DNA of 42,814 nt from Nitrospira japonica (GTDB lineage Bacteria > Nitrospirota > Thermodesulfovibrionia > UBA6902). This document shows positions 7,790 to 16,420 of the stretch, piece by piece. Numbering within the stretch: position 1 is the stretch's first letter; the number at the start of each line of letters is the position of its first letter. The stretch is taken from assembly GCA_020723105.1 (NCBI GenBank), contig DYJL01000026.1, positions 1 to 42,814 of the forward strand, written 5' to 3'. Both the position numbers and the translations under genes were made by a program. The notes below the pieces were generated by a model. That model was not told the origin of the DNA. It did no database searches and saw nothing but the letters and a program-made list of their open reading frames with translations.

Positions 7790-8371
7790 TCACTCTCTAT
7801 CCTTTACCGGGTTCAATTCTACAGCATCAAGCGGAGTCAAAACTGTAGGAGTTGTGAGTCCGGCCCCTATCGTCACAAGAAGCGTGTTCAATCGCGTCAC
7901 CAATAGGTTCCATGATGCGAACTGATCCTCTATCTTCAATTGGTGTACGTCATCCCTCAGAAGGACATCATCAAGCCCCGTTAGCGTCAATTCCCTTTCG
8001 TTCACCGCCTTCCATTTTTTGTTTCCAAGCGGCAGGAACATCAGAGCCGAAAGGTTTGGAGGAGAATCAAGGCTTGGAGCGCCGTCAGCCTCCCCGCTTA
8101 TTTCGGAAACACTTGTATCGCACGGGATCAAAATTCCTTTGTCACCTTTTTGAATCGGGATGCGCACGTACTCAGATCCGACAACAGGAACCTCAATTTC
8201 AGGCAAGTTGTAATCGCTCAGAACTTCAAACTTCACCACCACGCGGGAATTCATAACCTTCACCACGGATGCCGGGAGAGAGCGAGAAAGCAGGCTTATA
8301 GCAGATTCCGCGCCGCTCTTTGCCGTTGCGCCCAATGACACTTGAAAGGGGATCTTCTGCGTGTTGTTCAT
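7790..8371 (-). CDS. Baseplate spike protein, Gp138/gpV-like
   Basis: A 193-residue protein. Residues about 30-120 look like the OB-fold of phage spike proteins (ASVVKVMNSRVVVKFEVLSD; RIPIQKGDKGILIPCDTSVS), as in Gp138 N-terminal domains. The rest is polar, with a region LSALMFLPLGNKKW that recurs in this family. It would sit at the tip of the tail tube and pierce the outer membrane. No lysozyme domain is attached. The start overlaps the end of the hub gene. Confidence 0.8.
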   Translation of the reverse strand: MNNTQKIPFQVSLGATAKSGAESAISLLSRSLPASVVKVMNSRVVVKFEVLSDYNLPEIEVPVVGSEYVRIPIQKGDKGILIPCDTSVSEISGEADGAPSLDSPPNLSALMFLPLGNKKWKAVNERELTLTGLDDVLLRDDVHQLKIEDQFASWNLLVTRLNTLLVTIGAGLTTPTVLTPLDAVELNPVKDRE

Positions 8372-9372
8372 TGTGCTGCCGCCGTTGTATTCAGAATTGA
8401 ATCAATCACCGTCACCCAACTGTTCGCGTCTTGCTGCCTGAAGTTCCCGATGTGCCGAACCGACTTCACAAGCGCAGTGCCGGAAAATGCAATTTCTTCC
8501 TTCACTTCACCAAGCAACTTTGCCCTGTTCAGTATGTTCGATTTTGGCATTGTCACTGTGTCCATTACCTGAATATCCGATCTCATAACCGTTTTCAATT
8601 GAACAACCAAAAGCTCAAGCCAAGTAGGTTGTCCAATGAGATCGTTGAAGTTTATTGAGATTGGATTCTTCTGTTTCGTCCCATCATCAAACTTGTATCC
8701 GTCGCCTGTTTTGCAAGTTTGAATCCCAAGGTAATCAGATGCCCCGGAAAATCTCTTGCTCTGCACCTTCAGCACTTGCGCAAATTCGCTCATTCCGAGA
8801 GCTTGGAAAATAACCGGTTCCGTCGCCACAACTCCGCCATCAGTTGAAACGCTTGCGGAGATGCCTGCCGCCTGCATGGATGCTGCAATTGCATCGCTGA
8901 AAGATTGCCCTTTTTTGCAGTTGAAGATGATCGGATTGCGCTTCTTTGGCGCTTCCTGCGGCCTTGGGGTGAGTTGCGTCGTGATTATCAAATCAAGAGA
9001 TTGCTCCGTTCCTTGCCAATTTCCGAACGCTTGAAAAATAGATCCTTGGAAGATTATCCCGTTTCTATTCGGTGATTGATTCACTTGCTCATTCGCAAGA
9101 GGCAAGCCCTCTTTCATTCCTGCGAGAATCGTGATGTTTTTGGAGTTGAGCAACGCCGCTTGGTTGAGCGTTGCCAGATCCACGCCCCAGATCTTCAGAA
9201 ACGCATTTCCTGCCGGGATGTCATACGTCACAACAGGAATATCGAACTCGATATTCAACGCGCCCTTGTTCACTCCGCCTGCGGAGTTGTGACTTGAAAA
9301 CGACATAGGAACGCCGCCTACCTGAACGACGTTCCCGGATGTGTCTGTTATCTGTATTTCGTAGAATCTCAT
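8368..9372 (-). CDS. Baseplate hub protein (gp27/gpD-like)
   Basis: A 334-residue protein. The N terminus (MRFYEIQITDTSGNVV) and a GQSFSDAIAASMQAAGI-type segment (about 155-171) are typical of hub proteins in small myoviruses, which connect the tail tube to the spike. It lies between the plug/structural genes and the spike gene. Identification rests on order and on overall resemblance. Confidence 0.7.
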   Translation of the reverse strand: MRFYEIQITDTSGNVVQVGGVPMSFSSHNSAGGVNKGALNIEFDIPVVTYDIPAGNAFLKIWGVDLATLNQAALLNSKNITILAGMKEGLPLANEQVNQSPNRNGIIFQGSIFQAFGNWQGTEQSLDLIITTQLTPRPQEAPKKRNPIIFNCKKGQSFSDAIAASMQAAGISASVSTDGGVVATEPVIFQALGMSEFAQVLKVQSKRFSGASDYLGIQTCKTGDGYKFDDGTKQKNPISINFNDLIGQPTWLELLVVQLKTVMRSDIQVMDTVTMPKSNILNRAKLLGEVKEEIAFSGTALVKSVRHIGNFRQQDANSWVTVIDSILNTTAAAQ

Positions 9373-9384
9373 TTTCGCATTCTT

Positions 9385-10203
9385 TTATCGCAGTTCCGCC
9401 CACGCTCCCCAAGTGATATTCGTCCCGGTTACATAGTACACAGAACCGGGCGGCACAATGGCTGACAGCGTAGCCCATGCCCCTGTTGCGGCATATCCGC
9501 TTGATGCAACAACACCATCAACCACCAAATCCGCCGGAGAATCAACCCCGGCCCTATAAACTGTGGCGTTTACCTGTATGGGCTTGCCCGTTGTGTTTGT
9601 GTAGTTTGTTGCAATAGCGCGAGTGCCGGAAGTGAACGCCTGCCAAGATTGCCCGTAATGCCCGGATGCAAGGACTATATCTTCAGGGTAGACGAAAACC
9701 ACTCCGTTTGCCTTGAAAGCCTGCACAACCTCGCCAGCCGTGCAGGTGTAATCTATGCCGCCGATTATTTTTGCCGTTGTCGCATTGTAAGTAATTGGCC
9801 ACGCACCAGCCGCCACCATAGTAATGTGCTGGCCCTCGTTCATAGTGAAGGCGGAGGTTGCTGTTGTTCCTGTGATCGCTACCGTGTTCCCTGTCGCCGC
9901 CGTCAAATCAATCGTGGCGGCAGATGCCACATCAGAGCCAACAGCCAAGCTAAATAGCCCGGAAACTGAAAAGCTATCCGCCTCAAGCGCCGAAAATGCC
10001 CCGGTTGACTTCGTTACGGCCCCGATAGGCGTGTTGTTTATGGTTGAGCCAGTGATTGTGCCTGACGTAATGCAAGGGGCCGAAATTGCGTTATTTAGCG
10101 CCGAAGCTGTAAGCACCGTGTTCGGCGTGAACGGGTTGCATACGGCAAATGAAATTGCCGGAAGCAACAACAGCGAAGCCAGAATGAGTTTAAATTTTTT
10201 CAC
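9385..10203 (-). CDS. Fibre-like protein with Sec signal peptide
   Basis: A 272-residue protein beginning at a GTG with AAAGGAG upstream. Residues 1-20 (MKKFKLILASLLLLPAISFA) are a textbook signal peptide with a cleavage site after SFA. The body is Thr/Ser/Ala/Gly-rich and beta-like, with a GTITGSTINNTPIGAVTKST segment common in phage fibre or spike-like proteins and a compact C-terminal domain (about 180-272). An exported fibre-like protein in the middle of the baseplate operon is odd, since virion proteins assemble in the cytoplasm. It may be a cargo gene acting at the cell surface, or the signal may be retained for a membrane-associated assembly step. Confidence 0.75.
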   Translation of the reverse strand: MKKFKLILASLLLLPAISFAVCNPFTPNTVLTASALNNAISAPCITSGTITGSTINNTPIGAVTKSTGAFSALEADSFSVSGLFSLAVGSDVASAATIDLTAATGNTVAITGTTATSAFTMNEGQHITMVAAGAWPITYNATTAKIIGGIDYTCTAGEVVQAFKANGVVFVYPEDIVLASGHYGQSWQAFTSGTRAIATNYTNTTGKPIQVNATVYRAGVDSPADLVVDGVVASSGYAATGAWATLSAIVPPGSVYYVTGTNITWGAWAELR

Positions 10204-10215
10204 CTTATTTCTCCT

Positions 10216-10578
10216 TTACGATAGAACAGAAACATCCAGAACAAACGGGTTCAGCGAGGCATCAAGCATATTGTCGACAAAGTCATTGTAAGGCTGATTT
10301 TGCGCCTTTACGTCAGATATTTCAAACTGACTTGAGGCTTCGCGGTAAACAACCGAGCTTGTGAACAGGCTTCCAAAAATGGGAATGTCGTACCCGGATG
10401 GACTGCCGATCATCGGGCGCGATGCAACCATTAACCCTTGAGTATCATACGCGGTCAAATAGTACCGCTCTGCGGCAAAATTCCACGACACAAAAAGCGT
10501 ATGCTGCACTCCGTCCAATATCGCTTGGAATTGGAATTGCGTCTCAGTCGGCGGCGTGAATGGGATTATAGTTGCCAC
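10216..10578 (-). CDS. Baseplate plug-like protein
   Basis: A 120-residue protein with the pattern FQAILDGVQHTLFVSWNFAA and RYYLTAYDTQGLMVASRPMI, characteristic of the small phage proteins now called baseplate plug, as I recall. It probably fills the hub-tube junction. It overlaps the upstream tail gene by 13 bases and precedes the exported fibre-like gene. Confidence 0.7.
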   Translation of the reverse strand: MATIIPFTPPTETQFQFQAILDGVQHTLFVSWNFAAERYYLTAYDTQGLMVASRPMIGSPSGYDIPIFGSLFTSSVVYREASSQFEISDVKAQNQPYNDFVDNMLDASLNPFVLDVSVLS

Positions 10579-11174
10579 GGCGGAACCTTGTTTGTAATCC
10601 GCGCCGTTTGCAAATTCTCAGCAAACGTCGCTTCGGCAGTGGAAATCAACGGCTGAATAAAGTCAAGCTGCCAATCTGTTTGCTGATGCTTGCTTTCCCC
10701 GGTTGTGATGTCCGTCATCCCTGTCAAAATACAACCTTCATAAACGAACGAAGGCGTGACAACAATATAAGTTCCGCCCCTGAAGTTGTGATTGTCCAAT
10801 GCGGCTTTCAGTGCCGTCGCAGTCATTGTGCGCGTCACCATTCCGCCCCGGAGCCTTGGAGTGCAATTCATTCGCATGGATATATTCAGCGGCTGCGCAA
10901 TGATCGCGTTTGCCGCCGTTTTTTGGTTTGCGAACGGGTACATCCCGATTTGATTGTTGTGCAGCTTTGCGCCCGGCATAGGCCAGAACGTAGCCCAAAA
11001 ATCATCAAGGTTTGTTGGTATGCTCCCCGACAAGATGCTTCCCGTCATATCCGCCGCCTGCGTGATCGCCACAAGCGGAAGCACTTTCCCCGGAACGAAC
11101 GAAGCCAAACCATCAACCAAGAAGATCGGTGATTTTTCGTATGCCAGCTTATAGGCCGCGCTTCCGATGTTCAT
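10566..11174 (-). CDS. Tail/baseplate structural protein downstream of tape measure
   Basis: A 202-residue protein, coupled to the tape-measure stop (ATGA). Proteins of this size just after the tape measure often form the upper baseplate or initiator complex. Visible features are a RMNCTPRLRGGMVTRTMTAT segment and DWQLDFIQPLIS near the C terminus. No catalytic motif. Structural role inferred from position. Confidence 0.65.
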   Translation of the reverse strand: MNIGSAAYKLAYEKSPIFLVDGLASFVPGKVLPLVAITQAADMTGSILSGSIPTNLDDFWATFWPMPGAKLHNNQIGMYPFANQKTAANAIIAQPLNISMRMNCTPRLRGGMVTRTMTATALKAALDNHNFRGGTYIVVTPSFVYEGCILTGMTDITTGESKHQQTDWQLDFIQPLISTAEATFAENLQTARITNKVPPWQL

Positions 11175-12532
11175 TTTCCGATCCCCGTTCCGGTTGATAC
11201 GGCGAGCGCCTGATTGACCGTTGAAGATCCTGCGGGAGTCTCAAGATGATGCGTGAAGTTGAACTGGAACGCACGGCCAAACATGGCATCACCGCCCTGA
11301 TTGCCTGCGCGCCTTGCCCGTTCGATTGGCGTATCTCGCACCAACCCGGCTGTATCTTCCTTGCTCAACTGGCTCCAACCTATTTCCTTTGGCTCACTAT
11401 CACCGAACAGCTTATTCAGCAGTTCCGCCGTTGAACTGATCGCCTTGCCAATCTGCCTGATTTCCTCAACAAAGCTCTTGAAGTCTGCGGAGAATTGATC
11501 GCTGATGAGGTAATTTGCGCCCTTTTGAAGCATCTCGCCAGATCCGGCAATAACGCCCTTCACCATCGGGCTTTTCATCACTACACCAATCGCCTTCGTC
11601 AGCCCCTCGGAGAAAGTAGAGAGGGCGGGCTTCAGCGGAACCAGAGCCTCCGCAAATATGTTTTCGATCTTCACGCCTGCGGCCTTGAGATCTCGCACAA
11701 AATCAGCCCAAGCCTGTTGCGTTGACTTCGCCAGATCCAAAGAGCGTTGTTCGCTCTCCATTTGCGTCTTGAGCGCATCCAGATTGGTTGCCATCAACTC
11801 GGAAATAACCCCGTAGTCTTGCATCCCTTCAGGCGCAAACAAGGGCGCGGAAAGTGCGCGGGATTCAGCCGGGAGCGATTCAACCTTTTTCTTCAGGGCA
11901 TCAAGGAACGGAGCGATCAATTGCGCGGGAGATTTCGTTCTCCATTGACTATCTTCCATTCCTACCTTTTTGAACATCACGCCGCCGCTTGCCTTCTCGC
12001 GCTGCATGGTTTCAAGAAGCGATTGAACGCCTCCCTCGCCTAGTAGTTGCCCGTAAACATTTTTAGCGGCCTGAACGCCTCCGTATGAGCTTCCTGATCG
12101 CCTTGCTGATGACTGCCCAGACGAAACGCTTTCCGCCATCCGGGTTATGCCAAAAAGACCGCCTGCGCCCAACAATCCAGAAAATAAGCCCATGACAGCG
12201 CCCCAACCCAAAAGCGACTTTGTGGCGTTCTTGATGTTCCCGGCAATCTTGAATGTGTGTTTTGCGAGCGATGATGCAACGCGATCCGAAGCCTTGATTG
12301 AAAGCGTCAGTTTTGCGGCAAATGTGTTTGCCTTCTTGAATGCACCTGCTTGATTGGAGATCTTGGCAACGAACTTTGCCGCCGCACCTTGGGCCTTGTT
12401 GATGGATTTTCCAATCGAACCCCATTGGCCCGGCAGATTGCGAAGTTTTGCCCGGTGATCCTCAAATTGCTTATTGAAGGATTTCCACGCGCCATCTTGT
12501 ATCTCAATAGAAATTATTGACTTTGCGGCCAT
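11171..12532 (-). CDS. Tape measure protein (short)
   Basis: A 453-residue protein. The N-terminal 150 residues are basic and helical, Ala/Lys-rich (SINKAQGAAAKFVAKISNQA), followed by a hydrophobic glycine-rich segment (LLGWGAVMGLFSGLLGAGGL, about 107-126), long helices, and a polar tail. This is the usual tape-measure composition; it sets tail length and enters the membrane during ejection. Few hundred residues imply a short tail tube. It follows the frameshifted chaperone, as in most tailed phages. Its ribosome site (GAGGAAA) lies inside the upstream GIY-YIG gene, whose last 19 bases overlap it. Confidence 0.85.
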   Translation of the reverse strand: MAAKSIISIEIQDGAWKSFNKQFEDHRAKLRNLPGQWGSIGKSINKAQGAAAKFVAKISNQAGAFKKANTFAAKLTLSIKASDRVASSLAKHTFKIAGNIKNATKSLLGWGAVMGLFSGLLGAGGLFGITRMAESVSSGQSSARRSGSSYGGVQAAKNVYGQLLGEGGVQSLLETMQREKASGGVMFKKVGMEDSQWRTKSPAQLIAPFLDALKKKVESLPAESRALSAPLFAPEGMQDYGVISELMATNLDALKTQMESEQRSLDLAKSTQQAWADFVRDLKAAGVKIENIFAEALVPLKPALSTFSEGLTKAIGVVMKSPMVKGVIAGSGEMLQKGANYLISDQFSADFKSFVEEIRQIGKAISSTAELLNKLFGDSEPKEIGWSQLSKEDTAGLVRDTPIERARRAGNQGGDAMFGRAFQFNFTHHLETPAGSSTVNQALAVSTGTGIGK

Positions 12533-13230
12533 GATTTCCTCTTGTTTATTGCGTCTCGCCTAGCGGCCAGCGTTTTTTTCTTCCATTCTGGGTCAGACCA
12601 CAAAGCCAGCAGCTTCTCTTTTTTCTTTCTCTTCGATTCCTCGTTATTTCTTGCCGCATCCAGTCTCTCTAAAAGAGATTTCCTCTTATCTGGACTGGAA
12701 AGGGTTTTAGCTAAACTTCTTCTTCTTTTTTCTTTTGTCTCATCTGATTGCTTTACCCCAAGGCAGTATTTGTTCCCTTTGTGGGAATCTGACATTTTCT
12801 TTCTTGTTTCGTCATTAGCTGACATGCCAATATGGTACGCAGATAATTTTAATCTAAATCCTTCTGAGTGCTTTCTTCCTTTATTAAACGACTTCCCTCT
12901 TGCCTTTTCTGATAGCTTATTTCTTGTCTCGGTAGTCACTAGAACTCCGCTAGAGCCTTCCCCGCCTCGTGTCTTATTGCAAAGCAATATCCCCTCTTTT
13001 GAAAGCTGCAAGATTTGTTGCACCTCGTCTGCAAATGCTTGCTCCTCTGAATTGCAGTGGAATACGTATATTCCTATATTATCTTTGCCATATTTTTTAA
13101 TAGTGTTTATATGATGCGTATTTCTTTTTGTTTCATATAAATTGTACGCCCTATTCCCCGATCCCTTCCCTACATAAAAAGGCGTACCGTCCGGCTTGCA
13201 ATGAATATATGTATAAAATTGCTTCTTCAT
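12514..13230 (-). CDS. GIY-YIG homing endonuclease with NUMOD3-type repeats
   Basis: A 238-residue protein. The GIY-YIG variant is at the N terminus (FYTYIHCKPDGTPFYVGKGS), followed by conserved NRAY and a downstream Asn/Glu region. NUMOD3-type DNA-binding motifs follow at about 109-160 (SEKARGKSFNKGRKHSEGFR; NDETRKKMSDSHKGNKYCLG), then a Lys/Arg-rich C terminus. It cuts DNA to promote its own spread. It sits between the tail chaperone and tape measure genes, is AT-richer than its neighbours and overlaps the tape measure start, all signs of later insertion. Confidence 0.9.
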   Translation of the reverse strand: MKKQFYTYIHCKPDGTPFYVGKGSGNRAYNLYETKRNTHHINTIKKYGKDNIGIYVFHCNSEEQAFADEVQQILQLSKEGILLCNKTRGGEGSSGVLVTTETRNKLSEKARGKSFNKGRKHSEGFRLKLSAYHIGMSANDETRKKMSDSHKGNKYCLGVKQSDETKEKRRRSLAKTLSSPDKRKSLLERLDAARNNEESKRKKKEKLLALWSDPEWKKKTLAARRDAINKRKSWPQSQ

Positions 13231-13242
13231 TGCGCTAGTAAA

Positions 13243-13931
13243 TCAGAAAACTCCCGTGAACATCCTCAACAAGTGGCGCTGCCTGTATTCGTGCGCCGAG
13301 GAACTGAATTTTACATCAGCTTGCCCCATAACAGCGGGAAAGCCTTCGTTTGAGGCCCAATCTAGTATGCAGGCGACGGCGCTTTCCCTGTTCCCGGCAA
13401 AGTCCCTGTCTCTGTCGATGTCGGCAATGAAGCGCAGAACTCCGAACAAGTGGATGATGTAGTTTGCGTCTGCCAAGAGTCGTTCAGAATTGTCAGCAGA
13501 TCCTCCTTTACCGCCTTCCGCGTCATGCCGCAAATTAAGGTAAAAAAAACGATTCTCTGCTTTGCCTCCTGCCAATCCTGCTCATCAAGCAACTCGCGGC
13601 TCAGTGCCACGTTCACCGGGATCTGCTCCCATCCATTGCCGCCGAGGATTAAAACGGTTGTCAGGCGTTCGATCTCATCCATCAATCCGGCCTTCACCCC
13701 TTCCTTGCCGTCCCATTTCCCCATGTCGCGGGAAATCTCTTCCAGAGTCATTGCCGCGATAGCCGCCCCCGTCATTTCCATTCCGGCCTGCAAAAGCCGA
13801 GTGAAGGCCGCGCACATCACAAAATGGTAACGCTGAAAAGTCTCGCGCAAAATAGGTGTGTGATGAAAGAAAACATCCCCGTGATCTGCTTCCACGGGGA
13901 CGACCAAGTTCAGGTTTTTATCTATCTTCAT
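13243..13931 (-). CDS. Tail assembly chaperone, -1 frameshift product (G-T type)
   Basis: The same start as the short chaperone is used, but translation slips -1 on a run of eight T (13542-13549) and continues in the frame that ends at 13243. The product would be about 229 residues: 130 from the first frame and 99 from the second (QRIVFF then YLNLRHDAEGGKG). Two overlapping frames just before the tape measure are a hallmark of tail chaperones, in which the extended form recruits tape measure and tail tube subunits. The -1 frame is open across the whole overlap (13575-13243). Confidence 0.85.
13362..13931 (-). CDS. Tail assembly chaperone, unshifted product (G type)
   Basis: A 189-residue protein from the same ATG. 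Residues 1-130 are shared with the frameshift product; the last 59 are Ser/Thr/Cys-rich and of low complexity, as expected for an out-of-frame tail translated only when ribosomes do not slip. The ATG follows the tail-tube stop by two bases; no strong ribosome site is visible, so coupling is likely. Confidence 0.8.
   Translation of the reverse strand: MKIDKNLNLVVPVEADHGDVFFHHTPILRETFQRYHFVMCAAFTRLLQAGMEMTGAAIAAMTLEEISRDMGKWDGKEGVKAGLMDEIERLTTVLILGGNGWEQIPVNVALSRELLDEQDWQEAKQRIVFFTLICGMTRKAVKEDLLTILNDSWQTQTTSSTCSEFCASLPTSTETGTLPGTGKAPSPAY
13542..13548 (-). promoter_or_regulatory. Slippery heptamer T TTT TTT for -1 frameshift
   Basis: On the minus strand the zero-frame codons read GTT TTT TTT ACC. 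The heptamer T-TTT-TTT allows both tRNAs to re-pair after a -1 slip, and the next codon becomes TAC in the frame that continues for 99 residues. No pseudoknot was tested. Confidence 0.8.
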
Positions 13932-13933
13932 GG

Positions 13934-14371
13934 TTATACGTTATACAGATCGCCGTTGACTTGATACGCGCCTTGGAAGTGAATCACAACGCCAGCCTCT
14001 TCGCCGTTCATCTTGATCGGATCAACGCTCTTGATCGAAGCGTTCGTGATGTTGTAATCCGAGAATCCCGAAGCATCGGAGCGGATTACGCAATCGCCCA
14101 GAGTCGAGAGCTTTTCGATCCGCTTCTTGAATCGCTCGCCAAGTCCGTTTGTGCGCAGAACATGGGCGGAGAATTCAACGATCTGGTACGGCTCCGGCGA
14201 TGTAACCAGCCCGGTTGCAGACGGGATTGCATGAGTAACATCACCCTGCGGGGTAATGGTAATCATTTCCTTTCCCAGAAACGCCGGGGTGATATTCAGA
14301 TCCGGGAGATCCACGAAGCTGATGGAACCGCGCAAGCGGTTGATTGTTCCTTGATTTACTGGCGTTGCCAT
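13934..14371 (-). CDS. Tail tube protein
   Basis: A 145-residue protein directly downstream of the sheath gene, the invariable place of the tube gene in contractile tails. It is beta-rich, with KEMITITPQGDVTHAIPSAT and GVVIHFQGAYQVNGD near the C terminus; it resembles DUF3277-type proteins that accompany DUF3383 sheaths. It polymerises as hexamer rings inside the sheath. GGGGG lies just upstream of the ATG. Confidence 0.8.
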   Translation of the reverse strand: MATPVNQGTINRLRGSISFVDLPDLNITPAFLGKEMITITPQGDVTHAIPSATGLVTSPEPYQIVEFSAHVLRTNGLGERFKKRIEKLSTLGDCVIRSDASGFSDYNITNASIKSVDPIKMNGEEAGVVIHFQGAYQVNGDLYNV

Positions 14372-14383
14372 GCTTGCCCCCTA

Positions 14384-16357
14384 TTAACCTGTTACAAGAT
14401 CAGAAACATTCAGGGCAAAATTGATTGCCGTGAACCCGCGAGCCGGAACCGCAACAAGCGAAAGGCCGTTGTATTCGCCCGCCGCATACGCACTTGGATT
14501 GGCTTCCGTGTATGTGGCGAAGTCAATTGCGTTCACGATTGGCGTGTTGGCGTTGCTCAGAAGCATCCCAAAATTCACGCAACGGTTCGCTGTAGCCTGC
14601 GCACGATTCTGAAGGCGGTTGATGCCGCGTTGATCGTAATACAGAGGATTGATCGCGGTATTGCTGCCATTGATGACCTCGTTCGCCAGATCAATGTGCA
14701 GGGCCGTTTGAACGTAGTCCACGGCATACCAGTAGCTAAAGTCCCGACCATCGCCCGCAACGCCCCATTTCAGCGTTTTGACGTTAGGCAATCCGCCTTC
14801 CGCTCCGGTGTCTGTATAGTTCACATAAGCCGCCTTCAGATTGGTTGCATCCAGAGGGGTGAGCGGGTATGCGACAGATCCGAAAATATAACGGAACGCG
14901 AACGGAGCCAGCTTGTTCGTTTCGCTTGGATTCATCCCCACGCACAGCGCGAACATATCTGCGGCAGGCGATGTCAGGACAGAATCCAAAGGCGCTTTGA
15001 TGCGCATTACCGCCGCTTTCAGCCCTTTGTATTGATCGTAGTTGTTTGTCGAACCCATTGCCGTTGAAGCCGCCGTTTGGAGGTTGTTCACGGTATATGT
15101 GCCGACCCCGCCAGTCCCGGTAAGCAGGCCAGTAACGCGAGTGTTCGCGGTAACGCCAGTACCTTCGATCAGTTGGCCGATTGCAATATGACCTGAAGCG
15201 ATGTCGGTGACTGTGAGTGTAGTTCCGCCGATTGACCCGGTAAAGCTCGCATCTCCCTGAACATGGAAGAAACAATAAAAGCGGGAAGTCAGGCCGGAAT
15301 TCAGGCTCAAGAACGTCAGAAACGTAGGCTCATCGGCCCACGCATCGGGAACCAGAGCCGCGTAGTACGTTGCCGGGTTTGCCAGCAAGAACGCATTCAG
15401 ATCCGCAACGCCGCCAGCCGCCGAGTTTGTGCCGCCGCCAGTCAGGACAGCGCCGGAAACAGTGATTGCGGAGCTTGTCGTTGCCAGAGTATAGGAATTG
15501 CCAGCAACGCCGGGGAGCTTGCTTGTGACCGTGACAACAGCGCCGGAAAGGGCGTAAGACAGCAAGACAAGGTTGACATCCAGAGAGGCCGACAAGAACG
15601 CCAGCAAGCTCGCTGCCGTCAGTTCTTTGGTTGCGCCAACCAGAACTTGATTCCCTGTCGGGCTTGCTGCAACGAATGTGATTGCAGTTCCTTGAATCGT
15701 CAGAGTGTCGGGAGCAACGCCGCCCGTCAGGTTTGCGCCTGAAACAGAAATGTTCACGCCCGTTGCTGCCAGCGTGTAAGCATCTCCGCCAGTGCCGTAA
15801 ATGCGAGCCGTCGCAGTTGTTACCGCAAGGATCGTGTTGTACGTCATCAGCGCAATGTTCACATCGGATGATGCTGCCAAGAATGCTTGCAGGTTTGCGG
15901 CAGTCAGTTCCTTCGTTGCCGCGATCAGGACTTGATTACCAACCGGGCTTGCGTCAACAAAGGTGATCGCCGTTCCTTGGATTGTCAGAGTGTCGCCGTT
16001 CGCGGGTAGCGTATCCAGCGTGATCGTTCCACTCGACTGAACGCCCGGACTAGGGTTTGTGTCCAGCGTGACAGTGCCGCTTGCGCGAGTGCCAGCAGTT
16101 CCAAGTTCAAGGACGCGGATCGCCACGTTCGCTTGATTGTTCGCTGAATAGGTTGTGTATTTTGCTTGTAGTTCGGTTGCAGCATCGCCAGAGCCAAGAA
16201 TGGCAGTGAAATCCGCTTGAGATGCAATCAGGGCGCTTTCGCCTGCACTGAGAGATGATCCGCCTTGAGATACGATCAGCCCGGTACGCTGCAAAGCGGA
16301 AGGCGTTGCGGCGTTTGTTTGTGAAACTAGGATGTTTACAATATCGTTTGCAGACAT
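14384..16357 (-). CDS. Contractile tail sheath protein, DUF3383-like, with inserted modules
   Basis: A 657-residue protein. The N terminus ([20 protein letters not shown]) and C terminus ([20 protein letters not shown]) are conserved parts of DUF3383 sheath proteins. Between them are insertions: two tandem copies of an about 92-residue module (residues 121-213 and 217-308, each starting [13 protein letters not shown]) and one copy (370-436) of the GTGG-x-GTY beta module also found twice in the J-like protein. These probably decorate the sheath exterior. GGAGG precedes the ATG. The protein is longer than the roughly 400-500 residues usual for such sheaths, which the insertions account for. Confidence 0.85.
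   Translation of the reverse strand: MSANDIVNILVSQTNAATPSALQRTGLIVSQGGSSLSAGESALIASQADFTAILGSGDAATELQAKYTTYSANNQANVAIRVLELGTAGTRASGTVTLDTNPSPGVQSSGTITLDTLPANGDTLTIQGTAITFVDASPVGNQVLIAATKELTAANLQAFLAASSDVNIALMTYNTILAVTTATARIYGTGGDAYTLAATGVNISVSGANLTGGVAPDTLTIQGTAITFVAASPTGNQVLVGATKELTAASLLAFLSASLDVNLVLLSYALSGAVVTVTSKLPGVAGNSYTLATTSSAITVSGAVLTGGGTNSAAGGVADLNAFLLANPATYYAALVPDAWADEPTFLTFLSLNSGLTSRFYCFFHVQGDASFTGSIGGTTLTVTDIASGHIAIGQLIEGTGVTANTRVTGLLTGTGGVGTYTVNNLQTAASTAMGSTNNYDQYKGLKAAVMRIKAPLDSVLTSPAADMFALCVGMNPSETNKLAPFAFRYIFGSVAYPLTPLDATNLKAAYVNYTDTGAEGGLPNVKTLKWGVAGDGRDFSYWYAVDYVQTALHIDLANEVINGSNTAINPLYYDQRGINRLQNRAQATANRCVNFGMLLSNANTPIVNAIDFATYTEANPSAYAAGEYNGLSLVAVPARGFTAINFALNVSDLVTG
15050..15250 (-). 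repeat. Beta-rich inserted module, copy C (in sheath)
   Basis: Encodes residues about 370-436 of the sheath ([20 protein letters not shown] ... [19 protein letters not shown]). Homologous to copies A and B in the J-like baseplate protein. Confidence 0.85.
15434..15709 (-). repeat. Sheath tandem module, second copy
   Basis: Encodes residues about 217-308 ([20 protein letters not shown] to AVLTGG). More than half of the residues match the first copy and the DNA is also similar, so it arose by tandem duplication. Confidence 0.85.
15719..15997 (-). repeat. Sheath tandem module, first copy
   Basis: Encodes residues about 121-213 ([20 protein letters not shown] to ANLTGG). Tandem partner of 15434-15709. 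Confidence 0.85.
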
Positions 16358-16386
16358 TTTGCCGCCTCCATTTTAGGAACCTTTGC

Positions 16387-16406
16387 GGGAGGGCTTTCGC
16401 CCTCCC
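16387..16406 (-). other. GC-rich hairpin with GAAA tetraloop upstream of sheath gene
   Basis: On the minus strand GGGAGGGC-GAAA-GCCCTCCC forms a perfect 8-bp stem with a GNRA loop, between the exported protein gene and the sheath gene. No T tract follows, so it is not a standard terminator. It may protect or process the 5' end of the abundant sheath mRNA. A short frame (16336-16434) runs through it but has no ribosome site. Confidence 0.6.
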
Positions 16407-16420
16407 CCTCCGGCTTGCCA

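Noticed and set aside
13856-15067. Plus-strand frame of 403 codons opposite tail tube and sheath
   Set aside because: Shadow of known tail genes; composition (many Arg, Cys, His) is not protein-like.
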